Positions 32,309-40,004 of a stretch of DNA of 64,000 nt are shown here, piece after piece. Position 1 is the first letter of the stretch; the number at the start of each line of letters is the position of its first letter. The stretch is from Prauserella cavernicola. Its GTDB lineage: Bacteria > Actinomycetota > Actinomycetes > Mycobacteriales > Pseudonocardiaceae. The translations under genes and the position numbers were made by a program. Under the pieces are notes generated by a model, which did not search any database, had not been told where the DNA came from, and saw nothing but the letters and a program-made list of their open reading frames with translations. The DNA lies in the NCBI RefSeq assembly GCF_016595675.1, contig NZ_JAENJH010000007.1:62001-126000 (forward strand). Direction: 5' to 3'.

Positions 32309-32794
32309 TCAGCGGGTGCGTTCGTAGTGGCGGCGCGCCTTCTCGCGGTTACCGCAGACTGCCATCGAGCACCAGCGGGCCCGGTTCGCCCGGCTGCGGT
32401 CGAGCAGGAACAGCCGGCACTCGCTGTTGGCGCACGGGCGTAGCCTGCCGGGCAGGCGTTCCTCGGTGTCGGCCCAGGCGAGGACAGCCTCGACGGCTAG
32501 CCGGGCGTGCGGGGGAGTCGTGACCGTCCACCGCAGACCGTCCGAGGTGAACTCCGGGACCTTGCGGACCCCATCGAGCAGCGGGCGGGGTGCCGTTGGC
32601 GAGCGCGTTCCGCTCACCACCTGCTGCAGGATCTCGCGCGCCTCGCGCAGCAGCTCCAGCTCCGCGAGACTGCCGTCGCCACCGTGCTCCCGCGCCCAGT
32701 CCCTGCCCTGAGCCGGGTCCCCGAGCGCGTCCTGTTCCTCGCCGTTGATCAATGGCCTGCTGTTGAGCAGGTCCAGCAGCACGTCCATCGGCAC
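32309..32794 (-). CDS. CGNR zinc-finger (ABATE-domain) transcriptional regulator
   Basis: A 161-aa protein with an N-terminal ABATE/DUF1470 sensing domain (about 1-110; LLDLLNSRPLINGE at the start is typical) and a C-terminal CGNR zinc finger (Cys121, Cys126, Cys142, Cys147-Gly-Asn-Arg, then EKARRHYERTR). CGNR proteins are stress- or ligand-responsive DNA-binding regulators of actinomycetes. It is divergent from an alpha/beta hydrolase whose promoter region carries repeated CTAACC/GGTTAG boxes, the likely operators. Confidence 0.85.
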   Translation of the reverse strand: MPMDVLLDLLNSRPLINGEEQDALGDPAQGRDWAREHGGDGSLAELELLREAREILQQVVSGTRSPTAPRPLLDGVRKVPEFTSDGLRWTVTTPPHARLAVEAVLAWADTEERLPGRLRPCANSECRLFLLDRSRANRARWCSMAVCGNREKARRHYERTR

Positions 32795-32803
32795 CGCTCA
32801 CCT

Positions 32804-32890
32804 CTAACCAGATTGACTCCTTTGACAGGTTAGCCGACTCGTGCTTGCATGGCGAGCAGCTAACCGGATCAAACCATGTGAAGGGGTTAG
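32804..32890. promoter_or_regulatory. Two CTAACC...GGTTAG inverted pairs in a divergent promoter
   Basis: CTAACC at 32804-32809 pairs with GGTTAG at 32828-32833, and CTAACC at 32860-32865 pairs with GGTTAG at 32885-32890. A TTGACA (32822-32827), 17 nt, TTGCAT (32845-32850) promoter for the hydrolase is embedded, with one box in its spacer and the last box overlapping the ribosome-binding region. This layout is expected for CGNR repression. Confidence 0.65.
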
Positions 32891-32892
32891 AA

Positions 32893-33759
32893 ATGAGCCC
32901 GGTGCACCATCGGACCGCCCTCATCGACGGCCAGGAGATCTTCTACCGCGAAGCGGGGTCCGCCGACGCGCCCGCGATCGTGCTGCTGCACGGCTACCCG
33001 ACCAGCTCGTTCATGTTCCGCGAGCTCATCCCGCTGCTGGCGGACCGCTACCACGTCATCGCGCCCGACCACCTCGGGTTCGGCCACTCCGCAGCCCCGA
33101 GCGCGGCGGAGTTCACCTACACCTTCGACGCACTGGCCGGGCTCACCTCCGGGCTGCTCGACCAGCTGGGCCTGCAGCGGTACGCCCTGTACGTCCAGGA
33201 CTACGGCGCCCCCATCGGCTGGCGCCTCGCGCTCGCGCACCCCGAACGGATCTCGGCGCTGGTCACCCAGAACGGCAACGGCTACGAGGACGGGTTCGTC
33301 GAGTCGTTCTGGACCGACGTCTGGGCCTACGGGGAGAACCCCGGGCCGGACACCGAACCCGCCGTCCGCGCCGCACTGAGCCGCGAGGCCATCCGCTGGC
33401 AGTACCTGCACGGCGTGCCTGACCCGAGCCTGGTCAGCCCGGACACCTGGGAACACGACCACGCGCTGGTCTCCCGCGAGGGCAACGACGAGATCCAGCT
33501 GGCGCTGTTCCGCGACTACCGCACCAACCGCCCGCTCTACCCGCTGGTGCACGAGTTCCTGCGCACCAGCGGGGTCCCGGTGCTCGCCGTGTGGGGCCGC
33601 AACGACGAGATCTTCGGCCCCGCCGGTGCGCTGGCGTTCGCCCGCGACGCCAAGGACGCCGAGGTGCACCTGATCAACGGTGGTCACTTCCTGGTGGAGA
33701 GTCACCTGGACGTCGTCGCGGGGTACGTGCGGGGCTTTCTCGGGAGGGTGCTGCGCTGA
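32893..33759 (+). CDS. Alpha/beta hydrolase, haloalkane dehalogenase/epoxide hydrolase-like
   Basis: A 288-aa hydrolase. It has LLHGYPTSSFMFREL (HG-x-P oxyanion motif), the nucleophile elbow YVQDYGAPIGWRLA with Asp as nucleophile as in haloalkane dehalogenases and epoxide hydrolases, the acid in VWGRNDEIFGP and the base His in NGGHFLVESH. An Asp nucleophile implies hydrolysis through an alkyl-enzyme ester. The exact substrate is unclear, since this subfamily is often annotated only as alpha/beta hydrolase. ATG 32893 is just downstream of AAGGGG. It is probably controlled by the divergent CGNR regulator. Confidence 0.83.
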   Translation: MSPVHHRTALIDGQEIFYREAGSADAPAIVLLHGYPTSSFMFRELIPLLADRYHVIAPDHLGFGHSAAPSAAEFTYTFDALAGLTSGLLDQLGLQRYALYVQDYGAPIGWRLALAHPERISALVTQNGNGYEDGFVESFWTDVWAYGENPGPDTEPAVRAALSREAIRWQYLHGVPDPSLVSPDTWEHDHALVSREGNDEIQLALFRDYRTNRPLYPLVHEFLRTSGVPVLAVWGRNDEIFGPAGALAFARDAKDAEVHLINGGHFLVESHLDVVAGYVRGFLGRVLR

Positions 33760-33844
33760 ACGAGAACGGGGGCCGGAATCGTTGCGGATCCTGGCCGGTT
33801 CGCTAGATTGGATGAGCCGGACAGTGCGATGGAGGCGACGTCGG

Positions 33845-34246
33845 ATGCAGCTGCCTCGCGGAGGCGCAGGGGACGACGAGTCGGATCCCCGGGCGAGTTG
33901 CTCGGTCACCCGGATCCGGGAGGGCGACCGCTGTGACGTCGCCTTCGTCGTCGGCGAGATCGACGGGGGCAACGCCTACGACCTCGCGGCCTCACTCGGC
34001 GAGCTCCCCACCTGGTCGACGCGGTCGCTGATCATCGACCTGCGTGGCGTGGAGTTCTGCTCGGTGGCCGGGGCCAGGGTCCTGTGCGAACTCGACGCGC
34101 GCGCCAGGACCGGGGGTGTGCCGTTGGCGCTGGTGCCGTCCCCGGTCGTGCTCCTCGCGCTGCACCTGCTCGAGGTGCTGGACGACTTCACGATCTACCC
34201 CGAGCTCGACGAGGCCTTCGCCGCGCTGCCGGGCGCCCGTTCCTAG
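33845..34246 (+). CDS. STAS-domain anti-sigma-factor antagonist-like protein
   Basis: A 133-aa STAS-domain protein: VAFVVGEIDGGNAYDLAASL, LIIDLRGVEFCSVAGARVLCEL (the phosphorylatable Ser is in FCSVAG) and PSPVVLLALHLLEVLDDF. The family (SpoIIAA/RsbV) binds anti-sigma kinases and frees sigma factors. No partner kinase is adjacent. ATG 33845 has GGAGG at 33831-33835; an ATG at 33812 would add 11 Arg-rich residues. Its TAG stop lies within a CTAG that also supplies the stop of the convergent asparaginase gene. Confidence 0.78.
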   Translation: MQLPRGGAGDDESDPRASCSVTRIREGDRCDVAFVVGEIDGGNAYDLAASLGELPTWSTRSLIIDLRGVEFCSVAGARVLCELDARARTGGVPLALVPSPVVLLALHLLEVLDDFTIYPELDEAFAALPGARS

Positions 34247-35232
34247 CGCGCGGGTCGTGCGGACGCCGGGAACAGGTCACCGGCAGGGATTCCGGCGGAC
34301 AGGCCGAACAGTGTGCGCAGGCGCGCTTTCGGCGCGGAGAGCATGCCGGCGAAGTGGAGTCCGGCCCGGCGCAGCTCCGTCTCGGATCCCGCGCCGCCAT
34401 AGGTGTGGCTCAGCAGAGCGCCGTCGGGACACCGGCTGGTGATCACGACGGGCTTGCCCGCGTCCGCGATCCGTACCAGCGCCTCGCCGAGCGACGGCGA
34501 GACGTGCCCGGCGCCGAGCGCCGCCACCACCAGTGCGTCCACATCGGACGCGATGGTGCCGGCGGCGGAACCGTCGATCCCGGTGGCCGCATGCAGGAGC
34601 CCGACCCGCGTCCTCGGCGGGCCGGTGCGGGCGAGCAGGTCGGTGCCCGGTGGAGGACCGAGCAGCAGTTCGAGCCGGTCCTCGGCGACGAACCCGACCG
34701 GTCCCGCTGCCGGGGAACCGAACGCCGCGACGCGCGTGCTGTGCAGCTTGGTGACCAGGCGCGCGACGTGCACCTCGTCCTGGAACACGACGGTCGGACC
34801 GTAGCGCGCCAGTGCCGGGTCGGCCGCGGCGACGAGCGCGGCCCGGACGTTGGCCGGTCCGTCGGGTCCCGCCAGGTGGGGCGAGCGCATGGCACCGGTG
34901 AGCACCACCGGCACGCGGGTGTCGACGAGCAGCCCGAGCGCGTAGACGGTCTCCTCGAGCGTGTCCGTGCCATGAGTGACGACGACGCCGTCGCGGCCGT
35001 GCGCGATCTCCTCGGTGACGGCGGTGGCGAGCGTCCACAGGTCACCGGGTGTCATGCGCCGGGACGAGCTGCTCAGCGCGTCGCGGGGGACGACGTCGAT
35101 GCCCTCGGGGCTCGCGTCGGCGTGTGGCGTCAGCGCTCCGGCGCCGTCGTGCCGTTGCGCGTCGGCGGTGGGCGGGGCGACGGAGATGGTGCCGCCCGTG
35201 GCGATCAGGGCGATCGACCGTCGCGACGACAT
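34243..35232 (-). CDS. L-asparaginase
   Basis: A 329-aa asparaginase/glutaminase-family protein. The N-terminal threonine motif ALIATGGTIS (about 8-17) and the second motif VVVTHGTDTLEETVY hold the two catalytic Thr residues and the Thr-Asp pair, with the catalytic Lys in VVLTGAMRSP replaced by context Arg/Met and worth checking. It hydrolyses L-asparagine to L-aspartate and ammonia. There is no signal peptide, so it is cytosolic. Its ATG overlaps the IclR stop by 1 nt (TGATG), so regulator and enzyme form one leftward operon divergent from the orotate-type operon. Both pathways converge on aspartate, which may explain the shared control. Confidence 0.85.
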   Translation of the reverse strand: MSSRRSIALIATGGTISVAPPTADAQRHDGAGALTPHADASPEGIDVVPRDALSSSSRRMTPGDLWTLATAVTEEIAHGRDGVVVTHGTDTLEETVYALGLLVDTRVPVVLTGAMRSPHLAGPDGPANVRAALVAAADPALARYGPTVVFQDEVHVARLVTKLHSTRVAAFGSPAAGPVGFVAEDRLELLLGPPPGTDLLARTGPPRTRVGLLHAATGIDGSAAGTIASDVDALVVAALGAGHVSPSLGEALVRIADAGKPVVITSRCPDGALLSHTYGGAGSETELRRAGLHFAGMLSAPKARLRTLFGLSAGIPAGDLFPASARPAR

Positions 35233-36011
35233 CAGGACACGGCCTCGGGGTTGCCGAGCTCGGCCGACAGTCGCCCGGCGGCGCGCCGGGCCGCGTCGGT
35301 GATCCGCGTGCGGACCTCGGCGTCGGCGACCCGCGAACCAGGTGCGGTGATGGTGAGACTGGACAGGACCTGGTCGTCGCCGTCGCGGATCGGGACCGAC
35401 ACGGCCCACGCGTCCGGGTCGAGTTCGTTGTCACAGACCGCGTAGCCCTTCTCGCGGACCTCCTTGAGCACGTGCATGACGTCGTCGACGTGGTGCGGCG
35501 TGCCCGCGGTGTACTCGGTCAGCTCGACGCCCTCGAGCAGGGTTCGCACGACCTGTTCGTCGAGGTGGGCCAGAATCGCGCGGCTCGACGCCGCGGCGTG
35601 CAACGGCATCTCCTGTCCGATCCGGACGAACAGCCGTAGCGCGTGCTCGGCCTCCACAATGGACACGCAGACGGGAACGTCGCCGATGAACTCGGTGAGG
35701 AACACGGTCTCGCCGGTCTCGTCGGCGGCGTCGACGAGAGCGGCGGGCGGTGTCACCAGCCGGGCGCTGTGCGAACCGGTGGCGCCGGTGAGCGTGCGCG
35801 CGGCCCGTCCGACGAAGTAGCGCTTCGTCACGGGGGACCGCCGGAGGTAGTCGACCTGGCCGAGCGTGGTGAGGATGCGGTGCAGGCTGCCGAGGGGGAT
35901 GTCGAGCTCGTCGTGCAGCTCCTGCAGCGTGAGTCCGGAGCGCGCGGCGCCGACCGCGTTGAGGACCTCCACGGTGCGAACGACGACCTCGAGGGGTCGT
36001 GCGGCGCTCAT
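35232..36011 (-). CDS. IclR-family transcriptional regulator
   Basis: A 259-aa IclR regulator. The winged helix (VVRTVEVLNAVGAARSGLTLQELHDELDIPLGSLHRILTTL, about 8-50) is followed by a GAF-like effector domain (about 75-250) with the family-typical HAAASSRAILAHL and GYAVCDNELDPDAWAVSVPIR. It is divergent from the catabolic operon starting at 36200. The intergenic palindrome TGGAAAGACGTTTCCA matches the classic IclR consensus and is its likely operator. Confidence 0.88.
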   Translation of the reverse strand: MSAARPLEVVVRTVEVLNAVGAARSGLTLQELHDELDIPLGSLHRILTTLGQVDYLRRSPVTKRYFVGRAARTLTGATGSHSARLVTPPAALVDAADETGETVFLTEFIGDVPVCVSIVEAEHALRLFVRIGQEMPLHAAASSRAILAHLDEQVVRTLLEGVELTEYTAGTPHHVDDVMHVLKEVREKGYAVCDNELDPDAWAVSVPIRDGDDQVLSSLTITAPGSRVADAEVRTRITDAARRAAGRLSAELGNPEAVS

Positions 36012-36155
36012 CGGCTGACCCTCCTCTCGTGACGAGTGTGCTCGTGTGCGCGCGGCAGTGTGCCGCCGTTGTCGCCGGTCACCGGCATCTCGGCCGCGAT
36101 CCTATAGGACCTTGACAACGTCGCGAACCCTCGTCCAAGCTGCAGCCTATCGAAG

Positions 36156-36171
36156 TGGAAAGACGTTTCCA
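36156..36171. promoter_or_regulatory. IclR operator palindrome
   Basis: TGGAAA-GACG-TTTCCA is a perfect 6-bp-arm dyad 29 nt before ATG 36200. The E. coli IclR consensus is TGGAAAT-N-ATTTCCA (established knowledge). A further TGGAAA half-site overlaps the ribosome-binding region at about 36187. It lies between the divergent IclR/asparaginase and orotate-type operons. Confidence 0.75.
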
Positions 36172-36199
36172 ATATGAGCTCGCCGCTGGAAAGGACGAC

Positions 36200-37153
36200 A
36201 TGCCGCGGATCCTGGACGATCAGCACGTCGACGGCCTGCTGCCGCCCTCGGCCGCGCTCGCCGACGTGCGCACGGCGTTCGGGCTGCTCGCGGCGGGCGA
36301 GGCGACCGACGAGCCGAGGCGGCGCAGCGCCGCGGGAACCGTGACGCTCAACGTCATGTCGGCGATCGCGCCGACACTCGACGCGGCACTGGTCAAGTCC
36401 TATCCGGTGGTGCGCGCGGGGACCAACCGCGGCAGCGTCATCACCGTTCTCGTCTACTCCTGCGCGTCCGGCGAACTGCGCGGACTGCTCAGAGCGGATC
36501 TGCTCGGCAGGCGGCGGACGGCGGCGGCCTCGGCGCTCGCGACCTCGGTGCTCGCCAGACCCGAGAGCGGCACCGTGTGCTTGCTGGGCACGGGGTTCCA
36601 GGCACCGGCGCAGGTCAGTGCGCTGACCGAGGTGCTGCCGCAGCTGCGGACGGTGCTGGTCGTCGGCCGCGACGCGGACAGGGCGGCGAGCACCGCGAAC
36701 ATCCTGCGAGCCGCGCATCCGGGGCTGGACGTCGAGTCCGGCACCAGCCCGGAGCACGCGGTGCCGCGAGCCGACGTCGTCGTCACCGCGACGGGGTCGG
36801 CCGAACCGCTGTTCGACGGACGGCTCCTGCGCCCTGGCACGCACGTCAACGCCGTCGGCAGCAACCACGCGGCGCGCCGGGAGCTCGACCGCGCGACGTT
36901 CCAGCGGGCCGCGCACGTCAGCGTCGACTCCGCCGCCGTCGCCCGGCTGGAGTGCGGCGACCTGCTCGCGAACGGCCTCGACCCGGCGGAGGCGAGCGAG
37001 TTCGCCGACGTGCTCGCCGGACGAGCGGCGGGCCGCACCGACGGCGACGAGATCACCGTCTTCGAGTCGCACGGGCTCGCCATCCAGGACCTGGTCTGCG
37101 CCGTCAGGGTGCTCGGCGCGGCGGCCGAGGCAGGCGTCGGCACGGTCACCTAG
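36200..37153 (+). CDS. Ornithine cyclodeaminase/mu-crystallin-family protein
   Basis: A 317-aa NAD(P)-dependent protein of the OCD/mu-crystallin family. The substrate lysine/arginine region reads ALVKSYPVVRAGTNRGS, the Rossmann motif is CLLGTGFQAPAQVSAL, and VVVTATGSAEPLFDG and HVNAVGSNHAARREL follow. Relatives include ornithine cyclodeaminase, alanine dehydrogenase, ketimine reductase and SbnB-like N-carboxyalkyl amino acid dehydrogenase. It is first in an operon of orotate-degrading enzymes, so an imine or amino-dicarboxylate substrate is plausible but unproven. ATG 36200 follows GGAAAGGA. Confidence 0.82.
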   Translation: MPRILDDQHVDGLLPPSAALADVRTAFGLLAAGEATDEPRRRSAAGTVTLNVMSAIAPTLDAALVKSYPVVRAGTNRGSVITVLVYSCASGELRGLLRADLLGRRRTAAASALATSVLARPESGTVCLLGTGFQAPAQVSALTEVLPQLRTVLVVGRDADRAASTANILRAAHPGLDVESGTSPEHAVPRADVVVTATGSAEPLFDGRLLRPGTHVNAVGSNHAARRELDRATFQRAAHVSVDSAAVARLECGDLLANGLDPAEASEFADVLAGRAAGRTDGDEITVFESHGLAIQDLVCAVRVLGAAAEAGVGTVT

Positions 37154-37203
37154 CTCATCCGGTCCACCAGCACATCACCACCGATCCACGTCAGAGGAGA
37201 AAC

Positions 37204-38622
37204 ATGAGGTTGCACATCGTCAACGGCCGGCTCGTCACCCCGGCGGGCATTCTCGACAGCGACCTGCTCTGCACGGACGGGACCATCACGGCGATCCTGG
37301 ACCGCGGCGCGCCGGTCGAGGCCGACGAACGCTACGACGCCGCGGGCAACCTGGTGTTTCCCGGGTTCATCGATCCGCACGTGCACTCCCGCGACCCCGG
37401 TCTGAGCCACAAGGAGGACTTCGACCACTCGACGCGGGGCGCCCTCGTCGGCGGTGTCACCACGGTGCTGGAGATGCCCAACGCGATCCCGCCGGTCGAC
37501 TCGGCCGAGGTCTTCGAGCAGCGTCGCCGGCAGCACGAACAGTCGGCGTGGACCGACTTCGGCCTGTGGGGGCTGGCCCTCGGCGACGCCAACATCGACC
37601 AGATCGGCCCGCTGTTCGACGCGGGCGCCGTCGCCGTGAAGCTGTTCTGGGGCTACGCGCTGCATCGCGAGACCCGCTCGCTGGTCTACAACCTCGGTGA
37701 CGAGAAGCCCGAGGACCTGCTGATGCCGCCGCCGAACGGTCAGGTGCTGCAGCTCTTCGCCGAGGTCGCCAAGCACGGCGGCGTGCTCGCGGCGCACTGC
37801 GAGGACAAGGACGTGCTGGCCACGAGCCAGGAAGCGCTCGGCCACGCCATCGAGACCTACGAGGACCTGCTCGCCGCGCGGCCCGCGGTCGCGGAGGCCA
37901 CCACCATCTCGATCGCCGCGCAGTTCGCGAAGGCCACCGGGTGCCGTTTCCACGTGGTGCACCTGGCCTCGGAGATGGGGCTCGACGCCGTCCGCACGGC
38001 GCAGCGCAACGGGATCTCCGTCAGCGCGGAGACCTGCCCGCAGTACCTGACGCTGACCGACGCGGACTATCCCCGCGTCGGCCCGGTCATGAAGGTGTAC
38101 CCGCCGGTGCGCGAGCAGAGCGACCAGGACGCGCTGTGGGCCGGGTTCAACGACGACGCGATCTCGTCGGTCGGCTCGGACCACGCGCCGCACACCGTCG
38201 AGGAGAAGTCGCGCGGGTTCGAGACCCAGCCCGCGGGCGCGGTCGGGTGCGAGACCTTCGGCCCGGTCCTGCTGGACGCGCTCGCGCGCGGGAAGACGAC
38301 GGCGATGCGGCTCGCGGAGGTCGCCTCGACGCAGACCGCGAAGTTCTACGGCCTCTACCCCCGCAAGGGCGTGATCCGTCCCGGCAGCGACGCCGACCTG
38401 GTCATCGTCGACCCGGAGCAGACCCGGACCGTCCGCAATGACGAGCTGATCGCCAAGCAGCCGGTCAGCCCGTGGAACGGTGTCGAGCTGCGCGGTGGTC
38501 CGGTCGCGACGGTGCTGCGCGGCGAGGTCGTGGTGCGCGATCGCGAGATCGTCGCCGAGCGCCGGGGCCGGTTCGTCCCGGCCGACCACTCCGCGAATCA
38601 GACCGACGGGCGCGGCGAGTGA
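37204..38622 (+). CDS. Dihydroorotase-type cyclic amidohydrolase
   Basis: A 472-aa cyclic amidohydrolase. Metal ligands are His59 and His61 (DPHVHSRDPG), the carboxylated Lys146 (AVKLFWGY), His198 (LAAHCED), His253 (VVHLASE) and Asp326 (GSDHAPH). Arg63 after the HxH and Asn93 in MPNA are the residues that bind the dihydroorotate carboxylate in dihydroorotases (established for E. coli PyrC), separating it from hydantoinases. The length is nearer to allantoinase or dihydropyrimidinase, so those remain possible. With the dehydrogenase pair and carbamoyl hydrolase downstream, ring opening of dihydroorotate to N-carbamoyl-L-aspartate is proposed. ATG 37204 follows AGAGGAG. Confidence 0.82.
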   Translation: MRLHIVNGRLVTPAGILDSDLLCTDGTITAILDRGAPVEADERYDAAGNLVFPGFIDPHVHSRDPGLSHKEDFDHSTRGALVGGVTTVLEMPNAIPPVDSAEVFEQRRRQHEQSAWTDFGLWGLALGDANIDQIGPLFDAGAVAVKLFWGYALHRETRSLVYNLGDEKPEDLLMPPPNGQVLQLFAEVAKHGGVLAAHCEDKDVLATSQEALGHAIETYEDLLAARPAVAEATTISIAAQFAKATGCRFHVVHLASEMGLDAVRTAQRNGISVSAETCPQYLTLTDADYPRVGPVMKVYPPVREQSDQDALWAGFNDDAISSVGSDHAPHTVEEKSRGFETQPAGAVGCETFGPVLLDALARGKTTAMRLAEVASTQTAKFYGLYPRKGVIRPGSDADLVIVDPEQTRTVRNDELIAKQPVSPWNGVELRGGPVATVLRGEVVVRDREIVAERRGRFVPADHSANQTDGRGE

Positions 38623-39965
38623 GCTCCGCCGACGAGCTGACCTCGGGCGTGCGCGAGGCGGTCCGGCAGGCGTGCGCGCTCGCGGCCGAACCACTCGACG
38701 CCGCGGTGCGCCGCCACGCGGCACACGTTGTCGCTGACACCATCGGCGTGAGCATCGCGGGCGGGCGGACCGCCGAGATGACGAGTCTGCGCGCTGCCGA
38801 CGACATCGACGCCGCGCTGGGCGCCGCGCCCGGTGAGGGCCGCTCGACGGTCCTCGCCGCGGGCGCGGCACTGGCGCCCGCGGAGCACGCCGCGTTCCAC
38901 AACGCGTCGGCGGGCGGTTTCCTCGAGCTCGACGAGGGAACGCGCCCGACCGGTCATCCGGGCATGCACATCGTGCCAGCGGCACTCGCCGTGGCCGAGG
39001 CCGCGCGCCGGTCCGGCCCCGAGCTGCTGAGCGCGGTCGTCGCCGGGTACGAGGTCAGCGCCCGGCTCTTCACCGCGTTCCGGTTGCGGCCACCGACGCA
39101 CCCGCACGGCCACCTCGCCGGGGTCGGGTCGGCGGTGAGCGTGGCGTTGCTGCTCGGCGAGGACCCCGAGGCGGCGGCCGCGATCGCGGCGACGACGCCC
39201 GTGGTGCCCGTGTGGAACGCCTGCTACGTGGGGGCGACCGCGCGCAACACCGCGATGGGGCTGGCCGCGCAGGCGGCCGTGCGGGCGAACCGCCTGCTGC
39301 GCGCGGGGTTCACCGGGTCGCTCGAGTCGATCCCGGCGCTGTTCGGCGAGCTGACCGGGGAATCCGCCGACCTCGACGCGTTGCGGGAACCGTTCGATCC
39401 CGCGCGCCCGCGGATCATGCGGAACTACTTCAAGCGCCACAGTTCCTGCGCCCTGACCCACGGCGCCATCGACGCGGTGCTGTCCCTGCCCGCGGTCGAC
39501 GTCACCGACATCAGCGCGATCGAGGTGCGCACCGTCGCCAACAACCTCAAGCTCGACCGCGTTCCGTTCGCCAACGACCTGTCCTCGCGGTTCTCGCTGC
39601 CCTACGCGGTGGCGGCGGCGCTGACGCGGCGCCGGTCGACGGTCGCCACCTTCGACTACGACCCGGAGGTGGCGCGGCTCGCCGGGAAGGTCAGCGTCGG
39701 CGTCACACCGGAGTTCGAACGACGGTGGCCGGAGCACGCGCCCACCGAGGTCGTCGTCCACACCACGGACTCGACGTGCTCGGCCGTCGTCGACGACCCG
39801 CGCGGGCATCACCACGACCCGCTGTCGGCCGGCGAACTGCGCGACAAGTTCGCCGGTCTCGTGGGCGACGGCGCCGGTGCGCTGTGGGACCGGCTCCTCG
39901 CCCTGCCGCAGGTCGACGACTGCGCCGACCTGCTCGCCCCACTGCGGACCACCTCGCTCGGGTAA
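38619..39965 (+). CDS. MmgE/PrpD-family protein
   Basis: A 448-aa all-helical MmgE/PrpD protein: HVVADTIGVSIAGG near the start, HNASAGGFLELDEG, HPGMHIVPAALA, GYEVSARLF, KRHSSCALTHGAID, and the C-terminal dehydratase-like DPRGHHHDPLSAGELRDKF. The family includes 2-methylcitrate dehydratase, cis-aconitate decarboxylase and iminodisuccinate epimerase. The last acts on an aspartate-derived compound, which fits this operon better than methylcitrate, but the assignment is inference. The GTG overlaps the dihydroorotase stop (GTGA). Confidence 0.83.
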   Translation: MSSADELTSGVREAVRQACALAAEPLDAAVRRHAAHVVADTIGVSIAGGRTAEMTSLRAADDIDAALGAAPGEGRSTVLAAGAALAPAEHAAFHNASAGGFLELDEGTRPTGHPGMHIVPAALAVAEAARRSGPELLSAVVAGYEVSARLFTAFRLRPPTHPHGHLAGVGSAVSVALLLGEDPEAAAAIAATTPVVPVWNACYVGATARNTAMGLAAQAAVRANRLLRAGFTGSLESIPALFGELTGESADLDALREPFDPARPRIMRNYFKRHSSCALTHGAIDAVLSLPAVDVTDISAIEVRTVANNLKLDRVPFANDLSSRFSLPYAVAAALTRRRSTVATFDYDPEVARLAGKVSVGVTPEFERRWPEHAPTEVVVHTTDSTCSAVVDDPRGHHHDPLSAGELRDKFAGLVGDGAGALWDRLLALPQVDDCADLLAPLRTTSLG

Positions 39966-40004
39966 GCAGGCTCGCCTCCTCCAGCGTGAAAAGAGGTTCC
40001 CACC

